Shown here one piece after another: positions 1-7,220 of a DNA stretch of 64,000 nucleotides (its first letter is position 1; each line of letters begins with the position of its first letter). The notes under the pieces were generated by a model, which worked only from the letters and a program-made list of their open reading frames with translations, made no database searches and had not been told where the DNA came from. This stretch comes from Bacteroidales bacterium (lineage in GTDB: Bacteria > Bacteroidota > Bacteroidia > Bacteroidales > UBA12170), in contig JADGDY010000003.1 in assembly GCA_016744655.1 (NCBI GenBank), positions 43,425 to 107,424 of the forward strand, read 5' to 3'. A program made the translations under genes and the position numbers.

Positions 1-363
1 ATTCAGAAAATCAATCCGCTCCAATTTTTTGGTGAATCCCAAAAAGGCCATAATCCCCACATCAATAGCTTTACTAGCATTCATAATCCAAAATGCACCT
101 CCAATGAGCAGGATAAAGATGATGATATCTGCCTGATTTTCGAAACCTTGAAAAAATGCAGTAAACACCTGATAGGTTTGAGGTGCGTCGGGAACTGCAT
201 GGAAAGAGCCATCTACAATTACAGACTTAGAACTGCCATCTGGCATCAACTTATCAACTCGACTGAACTCACCACTTGGAATAAACCAAGTCATTATCGC
301 ACTCGCTATGATGATAAAAAATACGATGACATAAGTATGCGGAATGTTTCTTTTCTTGGCCAT
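1..363 (-). CDS. YfcC-family (DcuC-like) membrane transporter, N-terminal part
   Basis: The first 121 codons of a gene that runs off the left edge. The translation begins MAKKRNIPHTYVIVFF, a cytoplasmic basic start followed by a membrane segment, then the segment TWFIPSGEFSR and a second hydrophobic stretch around residues 82-96 (IIIFILLIGGAFWIM). The 'IPHTY...W.(I/V)P.GEF' opening is typical of YfcC proteins in the C4-dicarboxylate carrier-like (DcuC) family, which are inner-membrane transporters of uncertain substrate (dicarboxylates, amino acids or peptides have been proposed). The ATG at 361-363 fits this opening. Family assignment is fairly secure; the substrate cannot be told. Confidence 0.8.
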   Translation of the reverse strand, partial: MAKKRNIPHTYVIVFFIIIASAIMTWFIPSGEFSRVDKLMPDGSSKSVIVDGSFHAVPDAPQTYQVFTAFFQGFENQADIIIFILLIGGAFWIMNASKAIDVGIMAFLGFTKKLERIDFLN

Positions 364-437
364 TTTCTAAATTTTAGCTCACAAAAATAGAACATTAAAT
401 CAGAGCGCAAAGAAACAATAGAGGATAAATCAATACT

Positions 438-588
438 AATTAGAGTCTGTCCATAAAGTCAGGTGTTTGAACTATAAAGTTCAAGTTCTAGGCGTGTGAA
501 GAATTCAAACCGCAGAATACTGGTGTATTTGAGGATTTGGATTTTGAGCAACAACGACGAAATTGGACTTTATAGACGAACACTAATT
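438..588. repeat. MITE-like element with imperfect terminal inverted repeats
   Basis: Two arms of 23 bases, at 438-460 and 566-588, are inverted copies with about five mismatches; both contain the core ATAAAGTC/GACTTTAT. The 151-base unit has no reading frame of its own, lies between two convergently oriented gene ends, and its right arm runs into the stop codon of the DUF2779-type gene. This is what a small non-autonomous mobile element or its remnant looks like. A second copy in the window was not found, so mobility is inference. Confidence 0.5.
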
Positions 589-1879
589 AAAGCATTTGGT
601 ATAATTCTATAGAAAGTTGATTTAATTGAGCCAAGTATAATTTCAGACTTTCTAAATCGGGGCTGTCAGCTCCCCACAAATCGACTTGCATTTTACCATA
701 AAGCTCATTGGCCAAAATGTCGGAATAAATAACTGATTTACTCAAGGCTTTATCACCATGATTTTTCGAGAACCAAGCTGGAGTAAATAGAGAACGCTTT
801 TCATCATTGAATACCTCTTTCTCTTCCATCAACTCTAAAATACCCATTGACTTGTCCAACAAAACATCGGCTTTTTCTTGATATTCTGGAAACTGAGATT
901 TTACTTCTTCAATCCATAATTTCAATTTGAAGTGGTCAAAAACAACAAAAGACTCCTCTAAATTTATTTGCTCAAAAAAAGAAACAATCATAGCTTTCTT
1001 CTCTTCGCAACTTTTACCTGAAATTAGAGCATCATTTTCTCCAACCTGAAAACCTAAAAACTGAGGAGCGTAAGCCTTTTCATTTTGGCAAACAGGAACA
1101 GCCTGCTCATTATAAATAAAAGAGATAGGAGTTCTTTGAGTTTTAGCCTCCCCTAGAATCCCAGCAAAAGAAATATCAGGAGCCACATAGGGCTTATCAG
1201 CAATTTTCTTCCAACAATGGCCAACAAAATCGCATTTATAGGGAGAAAAACATTGGTTTCCCACCTCCACTTTCGGACTGTGTTTCTCCAAAAGAACGGC
1301 CTTATTCGCCACTACTTTTTCTCCTACAAACCCTTGTCTACCCAATACATTTTCTGTCACATCTTCAAAAAGGAAATACTTTTTTAAGTCTATTTCACCT
1401 TCTAATCGGTAGTTTTCATCCACATAAACCAAAAAGAATTGCTCAATATCTAATCCTGAATTTTGAATCACCCAATACTGAAGAGCAGCATCGGTATAAT
1501 AAGTTTCTGAGAGTTTTTTAGAAGATTTCACCTCATAAGCCATCCAGCCTTTATCAGTCTTCACCAATAAATCGAGCATCACTAAAACTTGCTCATGCTG
1601 AAAGGTAGCTTCATAGATAATTTCTTGCCCCTGCTCTATTAGTTCGGAAGTTCTCAATACCGATTTTTGATACTGTGAAGGACTCTTAGGACTCACATCA
1701 ATACCACCAGGAAATATCTCTTGAGCTAAATCGCCCACATGATGCCCTCTTTTAAATTTCGCCCTTTGTTCGGCGGTGAGTTTATCTCTTAAAAAAGGGC
1801 GCTTTTTGTATAAATATAAAGACTTTGGACAATGATATCCTTTAATAAAAGTCGACTTTGAGAGTATGTGTTTTTCCAT
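587..1879 (-). CDS. DUF2779-type PD-(D/E)XK nuclease with Cas4-like cysteines
   Basis: A 430-residue protein with a RecB/Cas4-type nuclease core: Asp103 in MLDLLV, Glu116 and Lys118 in YEVKSS, and a downstream QYWV helix. One cysteine near the N-terminus (Cys17 in HCPKSLY) and three after the core (Cys210, Cys216, Cys222 in CFSPYKCDFVGHCW) match the spacing logic of the 4Fe-4S cluster in Cas4 and AddB nucleases. The C-terminal half resembles DUF2779 but lacks an obvious DxE exonuclease motif. No cas or addA genes are nearby, so it is a stand-alone member and its role in DNA repair or defence is unknown. The ATG at 1879 is chosen because the upstream in-frame ATG at 1900 lies inside the promoter's -7 element. 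Confidence 0.7.
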   Translation of the reverse strand: MEKHILSKSTFIKGYHCPKSLYLYKKRPFLRDKLTAEQRAKFKRGHHVGDLAQEIFPGGIDVSPKSPSQYQKSVLRTSELIEQGQEIIYEATFQHEQVLVMLDLLVKTDKGWMAYEVKSSKKLSETYYTDAALQYWVIQNSGLDIEQFFLVYVDENYRLEGEIDLKKYFLFEDVTENVLGRQGFVGEKVVANKAVLLEKHSPKVEVGNQCFSPYKCDFVGHCWKKIADKPYVAPDISFAGILGEAKTQRTPISFIYNEQAVPVCQNEKAYAPQFLGFQVGENDALISGKSCEEKKAMIVSFFEQINLEESFVVFDHFKLKLWIEEVKSQFPEYQEKADVLLDKSMGILELMEEKEVFNDEKRSLFTPAWFSKNHGDKALSKSVIYSDILANELYGKMQVDLWGADSPDLESLKLYLAQLNQLSIELYQML

Positions 1880-1898
1880 GATGTTATTTCTATTGTGC

Positions 1899-1906
1899 AA
1901 AGATAA
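1899..1906 (-). promoter_or_regulatory. -7 promoter element of the DUF2779-type gene
   Basis: Reads TATCTTTG on the minus strand, a full match to the Bacteroidota -7 consensus TAnnTTTG. Transcription would start a few bases downstream, leaving a leader of about 10-15 bases before the ATG at 1879. No clear -33 TTTG was seen. Confidence 0.5.
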
Positions 1907-2120
1907 CTAAGTATTACCATAGAATTCACTGTTAATATTTTATTAATTGAACCTCATGCATACCACCTGACTGTTAATGCCAATATTTTTAACTACTTTT
2001 ACCATACAGAAAAAAACTGTTTTTCAATCGCATAAAAAACAGAACACATTAAGGTAGACCCACAAATAAAAATAGTTAACAATAAACCTAAACGAATTTA
2101 TACATTTAAATTAACACCTA

Positions 2121-3701
2121 ATGAATTTTAAAAACTTACAGAAGGTCGCAACACTATTTATGGTAGTGATGGGATTTGCTTTTGCAAACTTTGCAGAAGC
2201 CCAAGACAAACAACCTAATATCCTAGTCATTTGGGGTGACGATATTGGACGTTCCAATATTTCAGCTTATACCATGGGAATGATGGGTTATCAAACCCCA
2301 AATATTGATAGAATTGCTAATGAAGGAATCATCTTCACCGATTATTATGGTGAGCAGTCATGTACCGCAGGTCGTTCTTCTTTTATTACAGGTCAAAGTG
2401 TTTTCAGAACTGGATTATCAAAAGTAGGACTTCCTGGTGCTGAATTAGGATTAAGTACTAAGGATGCTACCATAGCCAGTTTACTTAAAGACCAAGGTTA
2501 CGCTACTGGTCAATTTGGTAAAAACCACCTAGGTGATAAGGATGAGCATCTTCCAACAAATAATGGTTTCGATGAGTTTTTAGGTAATCTATACCATCTA
2601 AATGCTGAAGAGGAGCCAGAAGATGAAGATTATCCAGGCGATATGGTTATGGCTGATGGAAGAACTTTCAAAGAGACTTATGGCCCAAGAGGTGTTATCA
2701 AATCTAGTGCTGATGGACCAGTTGAAGATACAGGACCATTGACAAAGAAAAGAATGGAAACTATTGATGACGAAACTGTTGCTGCTGCAAAAGAATTCAT
2801 CATTCGTAAAACGAAAGAAGGAACTCCTTGGTTTGTATGGTGGAGTGGTACTCGTATGCACTTTAGAACTCACGTAAAAGAAGAGCTTAAAGGTATCTCT
2901 GGACAAGACAACTATGGTGATGGTATGGTAGAGCATGATTTGCATATTGGTCAATTCTTAGATTTATTGGATGAATTGGGAATAGCTGATAATACTATTA
3001 TTCATTATTCAACTGATAATGGCCCTCACTATAATACATGGCCAGATGCTGCTGCTACTCCTTTCCGCGGTGAGAAAAACACCAATTGGGAAGGTGGATG
3101 GAGAATTCCTGCTATGATGCGCTGGCCTGGTGTGATTGAAGAAGGCTCTATAAGTAATGGTATAGTACACCATATGGATATGCTACCTACTTTTGTAGCT
3201 GCTGCCGGAAAAGATGATATCAAAGAAGATTTGCTTGACGGCTACCATTCTGATGCCCTTAACCGCGATTATAAATTACATTTAGATGGTTATGATATTA
3301 CAGAACACCTGAAAAGTCCTCAAAAAGTAAGAAGCCCAAGACATGAGATTTTTTATTTCTCGGATGATGGAGACTTAACAGCCTTACGTTATGATGACTG
3401 GAAACTTATCTTTATGGAGCAACAAACAGAAGGTACATTTAGAGTTTGGATGGAACCATTTGTTCCATTAAGAGTTCCATTGATTCTAAATTTAAGACGT
3501 GACCCATACGAACGTGCACCACTTACATCAAATACCTATTTTGACTGGGTACTTGACAAAGCCTATCTTTTGGTTCCTGCACAAACCTATGTAGGAAGTT
3601 TCTTATCTACTTTCCAAGAATATCCTCCTCGTCAGAAAGCAGCTAGCTTCTCTCTCGATCAGGTGATGGAAAAATTACAAGAAGGTGGCGCTGGTCACTA
3701 A
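2121..3701 (+). CDS. Exported sulfatase (arylsulfatase family)
   Basis: 526 residues with a signal peptide (cleavage likely after AEA, near residue 27). The sulfatase core is clear: metal-binding Asp40-Asp41 in IWGDD, the formylglycine site Cys81 in CTAGR, Lys134/His136 in GKNHLGD, and Asp299-Asn300 in STDNGPH. Such enzymes hydrolyse sulfate esters, usually of sulfated glycans, and need an anaerobic or FGE-type maturase to convert the cysteine to formylglycine; no maturase is in the window. The signature has Ala where most sulfatases have Pro (C-x-P-x-R), a permitted variant. There is no SusC/D pair, glycosidase or second sulfatase beside it, so it is not in an evident polysaccharide-utilisation locus. 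Substrate unknown. Confidence 0.88.
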   Translation: MNFKNLQKVATLFMVVMGFAFANFAEAQDKQPNILVIWGDDIGRSNISAYTMGMMGYQTPNIDRIANEGIIFTDYYGEQSCTAGRSSFITGQSVFRTGLSKVGLPGAELGLSTKDATIASLLKDQGYATGQFGKNHLGDKDEHLPTNNGFDEFLGNLYHLNAEEEPEDEDYPGDMVMADGRTFKETYGPRGVIKSSADGPVEDTGPLTKKRMETIDDETVAAAKEFIIRKTKEGTPWFVWWSGTRMHFRTHVKEELKGISGQDNYGDGMVEHDLHIGQFLDLLDELGIADNTIIHYSTDNGPHYNTWPDAAATPFRGEKNTNWEGGWRIPAMMRWPGVIEEGSISNGIVHHMDMLPTFVAAAGKDDIKEDLLDGYHSDALNRDYKLHLDGYDITEHLKSPQKVRSPRHEIFYFSDDGDLTALRYDDWKLIFMEQQTEGTFRVWMEPFVPLRVPLILNLRRDPYERAPLTSNTYFDWVLDKAYLLVPAQTYVGSFLSTFQEYPPRQKAASFSLDQVMEKLQEGGAGH

Positions 3702-3715
3702 AACATAATTATTTT

Positions 3716-3863
3716 TGTGAGGCTGTTTGATATGATTTTTTTAAAATTCTATGGCTTTTGGCCCGGCCCTAAAGGGTGAAACCATAGAAAATCAGGCTCC
3801 CTTTAGGGAAGGGGCAAAACTGATTTTCGCTTAATAAAATCATTCATTCCAAACAGTCTCACA
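3716..3863. repeat. Compound inverted-repeat element (possible MITE or terminator)
   Basis: Outer arms TGTGAGGCTGTTTGATATGA (from 3716) and the inverted TGTGAGACTGTTTGGAATGA (ending 3863) pair with few mismatches. Inside are further stems: CTATGG 3749-3754 with CCATAG 3782-3787, and AAAATCAG 3788-3795 with CTGATTTT 3820-3827, plus the self-complementary CCCTAAAGGG and CCCTTTAGGG. The unit fills the whole gap between the sulfatase stop and the bat operon. It could be a small transposable element or a folded 3' end; the extent of nesting favours an element. Confidence 0.5.
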
Positions 3864-3893
3864 TTTTTCCTTTTCATTTATACAAATAATCAG

Positions 3894-4856
3894 ATGAAAA
3901 ATAGTCTTTCCCAAATTAAACAACTCCAAGAGCGCATTAATGCGTCTATTATTGGTCAAGAAAAAGTAGTTGAAAAAATACTCGTGGCTTTATTAGCCGA
4001 TGGTAACCTTTTACTCGAAGGACTTCCAGGTTTAGCAAAAACACGAGCCATTAAAAGCTTGTCCAAAGAATTAGAAGCTTCATTATCTAGAATACAATTC
4101 ACACCGGATTTACTACCAAGTGATATCACTGGAACAGAAATCTATCAGCCAGAATTAGAGGAGTCTTTTGTATTTAAGAAAGGTCCCATTTTTGCAAACC
4201 TAGTGCTGGCCGATGAAATCAATCGTGCTCCAGCAAAAGTACAAGCTGCGCTTTTAGAGGCAATGGAAGAAAGACAAGTTTCGGTAGCAGGTCATACCTA
4301 TCCCATGGAAAAGCTCTTTATGGTGATGGCTACACAAAACCCAGTTGAACAAGAAGGAACCTATCCACTTCCAGAAGCACAAATGGACCGCTTTATCATG
4401 AAAATCCTCATTGACTATCCCAACGACGATGCAGAAAGAAAAATCCTGCAATTGGTTCGCCAAGAAAGCAAAGGCATCCATCAAAAAGCAGAAGCCATTG
4501 ACCAAAAAGTCATCTTTGAAGCTAGAAAAGAAATTAGAGATATTGAAGTTTCTGATGCTGCTGAAAAATATATGGTAGACCTCATTTCTGCCACAAGATA
4601 TCCTGAAAAATATAGTGAGAAACTGGCCAAATGGATTGAATTCGGTGCCAGTCCACGTGGAACTATTTCCATAGACAAATGCGCTAGAGTGATGGCATGG
4701 CTAAACGAAAGAAACTATGTAGACCCTGACGATATCAGGGCCATTATCCATAGTGTTTTACGCCATAGATTAATATTGAGCTATGAAGCCAATGCTGACA
4801 GAGTAAGTGCTGATGATGTAATAGATGAATTATTAAATGTAGTTGCAGTTCTGTAA
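3894..4856 (+). CDS. MoxR-type AAA+ ATPase of the bat operon
   Basis: 320 residues. Walker A is GLPGLAKT at 43-50, Walker B is LADE at 105-108, followed by the MoxR-typical INRAP sequence; the sensor and lid regions follow normally (for example ATQNPVEQEGTYPLPEAQMDRF). MoxR ATPases are cytoplasmic chaperone-like proteins that work with von Willebrand factor A (VWA) proteins, and this one heads a six-gene run of exactly those partners. The stop is 3 bases before the next ATG, so translation is probably coupled. Length and motifs are complete. Confidence 0.95.
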   Translation: MKNSLSQIKQLQERINASIIGQEKVVEKILVALLADGNLLLEGLPGLAKTRAIKSLSKELEASLSRIQFTPDLLPSDITGTEIYQPELEESFVFKKGPIFANLVLADEINRAPAKVQAALLEAMEERQVSVAGHTYPMEKLFMVMATQNPVEQEGTYPLPEAQMDRFIMKILIDYPNDDAERKILQLVRQESKGIHQKAEAIDQKVIFEARKEIRDIEVSDAAEKYMVDLISATRYPEKYSEKLAKWIEFGASPRGTISIDKCARVMAWLNERNYVDPDDIRAIIHSVLRHRLILSYEANADRVSADDVIDELLNVVAVL

Positions 4857-4859
4857 TTT

Positions 4860-5780
4860 ATGCCTTCTAAAACACCTCCAGAAATAGCTATAGAGCTCCA
4901 TGACCTCACACGTCTAGAGCATTTGGTGAACGATTTCAATCTCCTCCCCAAACAGGCGGTGCATTCTGCCTTATCGGGAAAGCATGCCTCCAAATTAAGA
5001 GGCCGCGGACTTGATTTCTCTGAGGTTAGGAAATATGTTCATGGTGATGATATTAGAAATATTGACTGGAAAGTTACTGCTAGAACCAAAACCACCCACA
5101 CCAAAGTTTTTAATGAGGAAAAAGAACGTCCGGCCTATTTAATTGTAGACCAAAGCTCCTCTATGTTTTTTGCTTCTGAGGGAAGCGTTAAATCTGTTTT
5201 AGCGGCTCAGTTGGCTGCCATAGCTGGTTTTAAAATTATTAAATCGGGTGATAGAATTGGCGGTATTGTTTTCGATGATGAAAACATTGAAAACATCAAG
5301 CCCAAACGCAGCCGAAAATCATTATTACATTTATTAGAGGAGATCGTTAAGAAAAACCAGTTACTAACTGAAAGAAAGAATATTCCTGAAAAGCAGGACA
5401 TGATCAACAAAGTTCTCTTTCAGGCCAAAAACATGATTACCCACGATTACGTGGTGGTTTTAATTAGTGATTTTCAGCATCTAGAAGCCCATTCCCATGA
5501 ATATCTAAGCCATATTTCTCGTCATAATGATGTGATAGCGGTGATGATAAACGACCCCATGGAATTTGAATTTCCTGATGGGAAAATCCCTATTGGAGAT
5601 GGGCAGTATCAGGTGATGATGGATGGGAAAGAAAAAACAAAATCGGAATTTGGGAAAGAAGGACAAAATTTAAGAAATCAGAATCTCGATTTCTTCAAGA
5701 AGCATAGAATTCCAGTGATGGAAATTACCACTGCTGAGGATTTAATCAGTCAGATAAAAACCATTTTTGGAAGAAGCTGA
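4860..5780 (+). CDS. DUF58 domain protein of the bat operon
   Basis: 306 residues, no signal peptide or membrane segment. The block around GRGLDFSEVRKYVHGDDIRNIDWKVTAR carries the DUF58 hallmark 'R.Y..GDD.R.IDW..(T/S)AR', followed by a VWA-like fold with DQSSSM (residues around 98-103), which retains the DxSxS metal-site pattern. In bat operons this protein sits between MoxR and BatA and is thought to act with them in envelope stress or assembly. Its TGA overlaps the next ATG by one base (TGATG), a sign of translational coupling. Confidence 0.93.
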   Translation: MPSKTPPEIAIELHDLTRLEHLVNDFNLLPKQAVHSALSGKHASKLRGRGLDFSEVRKYVHGDDIRNIDWKVTARTKTTHTKVFNEEKERPAYLIVDQSSSMFFASEGSVKSVLAAQLAAIAGFKIIKSGDRIGGIVFDDENIENIKPKRSRKSLLHLLEEIVKKNQLLTERKNIPEKQDMINKVLFQAKNMITHDYVVVLISDFQHLEAHSHEYLSHISRHNDVIAVMINDPMEFEFPDGKIPIGDGQYQVMMDGKEKTKSEFGKEGQNLRNQNLDFFKKHRIPVMEITTAEDLISQIKTIFGRS

Positions 5781-6247
5781 TGAACGAAAACCAACAAATA
5801 GGACATTTGATAGAGCCCAATCCTATCACCTTCAGTTTTGGAGCTCCAGGTTGGTATATACTATTGGCTATAGTTTTTGTGATTCTTGCTATTATCGGAC
5901 TTTTACTTTTCCTAAGACACAAAAAAAGAAAATACAGAAGACAAGCCATTCTACAATTGCAAGAATTCAAGGTCTCGAACCACTCATCTACTGCATTCCT
6001 CACCCACACTATGGCAACCATAAAACAGGTAGCCATTACCAGTTACGAAAGAGAAAATCTGGTTCATTTAAGTGGAGTAAAATTTCTGGACCTCCTCAAA
6101 AAAAGAAATAAAAACAAAACTGTTTTCTCAGAAGATATTGAAGCTTTGTATTCAAAAGGATTGTATCAAAACACCGAATTATCAAAAGAAAATCAAGACA
6201 AAATCATTAAGGAAAGTATCAACTGGATAAATAATCATCATGTTTGA
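5780..6247 (+). CDS. Small bat-operon membrane protein (DUF4381-like)
   Basis: 155 residues. One strong membrane segment at about 27-46 (WYILLAIVFVILAIIGLLLF) is followed by a very basic stretch (RHKKRKYRR) and a helical cytoplasmic domain. Position and layout match the DUF4381-type protein usually found between the DUF58 and BatA genes; sequence identity in this family is low, so the call leans on context. It starts on the last base of the preceding stop codon and overlaps the next gene by 8 bases. Confidence 0.75.
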   Translation: MNENQQIGHLIEPNPITFSFGAPGWYILLAIVFVILAIIGLLLFLRHKKRKYRRQAILQLQEFKVSNHSSTAFLTHTMATIKQVAITSYERENLVHLSGVKFLDLLKKRNKNKTVFSEDIEALYSKGLYQNTELSKENQDKIIKESINWINNHHV

Positions 6248-7220
6248 GTTTGCACACATATGGGTCTTGGCTTTGTTTCCATTGCCATTTTTGGTGTATT
6301 GGCTATTACCGCCTTTGCATACCAAATCCAATGTGATTATGGTCCCCTTTATTAAGAGAGCAGCAAAAGCTAGTGGCGAAAAACTTAGAAAACGAGCATG
6401 GATTTCTCAGAAGAATCTATTACAATGGATTTTCCTCTTATTGGCATGGAGCAGTTTATTATTAGCATTGGCAAAGCCACAAATTGTTGGACAAGCCGAA
6501 ATGAAAGTAAAAACAGTAAGGAGTTTCGTAATAGCAGCAGATATTTCTTTCAGCATGGCCAGTAAAGACTGGGTAGTTGAAGGTGAAAGAAGCACAAGGT
6601 GGGACGCCGTAAAATCATTAATGAGCGAATTTATAGCCAAACGAGAAGGCGACAGAATGGGCCTCATCTTCTTTGGTACCAATGCATATCTACAAACACC
6701 ATTTACCACCGATTTAGAAACCGTGGACTGGTTTTTAGAAGAAACAGAAGTAGGAATGGCCGGCCAAATGACCAGTATAGGAAAAGCCATTGGTTTTGGA
6801 ATCCGCTTATTTGAGCAAGATTCCTTAGACCAAAAAGTAATGCTATTGCTCACCGATGGAAAAGATGGAGGGAAAGGGGTTTCCCCAACCGACGCTGCCT
6901 ATATGGCCAAAAACGACAGCATAAAAATTTACACCCTTGGAATTGGCGACCCTACCCTTCCTGGTTCTGATTTAGATGAAGGCACCTTGAAAAATATCAG
7001 TGAAATCACTGGAGGGAAATATTTCAGAGCTATTGATGCTGAAGAATTAGAAAAAATATACACTGAGCTAGAGCTATTAGAACCTATGGAGTTTGAGGAG
7101 GAAGAATATAAACCAACAACTAGTTTATATCATATCCCATTGATAGTGTCATTGGCCATTTCCCTTTTATTATTGGTGCTTCGCGCCATCAATATTTGGA
7201 TAAATAAATTAAAAAAATGA
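6240..7220 (+). CDS. batA: BatA, membrane-anchored VWA protein
   Basis: 326 residues: membrane segments near the N-terminus (about 7-24 and 62-78), a VWA domain from about residue 93, and a C-terminal membrane helix (about 298-316). The metal-ion-dependent adhesion site is intact, with Asp101, Ser103 and Ser105 in DISFS and LLLTDGKDGG downstream. BatA proteins were named for the Bacteroides aerotolerance locus and are thought to form an inner-membrane complex with BatB and BatD whose VWA domains face the periplasm; the molecular role is unsettled. Overlaps both neighbours (8 and 4 bases). Confidence 0.92.
   Translation: MFEFAHIWVLALFPLPFLVYWLLPPLHTKSNVIMVPFIKRAAKASGEKLRKRAWISQKNLLQWIFLLLAWSSLLLALAKPQIVGQAEMKVKTVRSFVIAADISFSMASKDWVVEGERSTRWDAVKSLMSEFIAKREGDRMGLIFFGTNAYLQTPFTTDLETVDWFLEETEVGMAGQMTSIGKAIGFGIRLFEQDSLDQKVMLLLTDGKDGGKGVSPTDAAYMAKNDSIKIYTLGIGDPTLPGSDLDEGTLKNISEITGGKYFRAIDAEELEKIYTELELLEPMEFEEEEYKPTTSLYHIPLIVSLAISLLLLVLRAINIWINKLKK

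Noticed and set aside
2598..3223. Reading frames on the minus strand inside the sulfatase gene
   Set aside because: They are antisense to a complete, motif-bearing gene, have no promoter or family signature and match the codon pattern of its opposite strand.
5767..6111. A plus-strand frame overlapping the small bat-operon membrane gene
   Set aside because: It lies out of frame within the better supported gene, has no membrane segment or start signal, and its residues are those expected from a frame shift.
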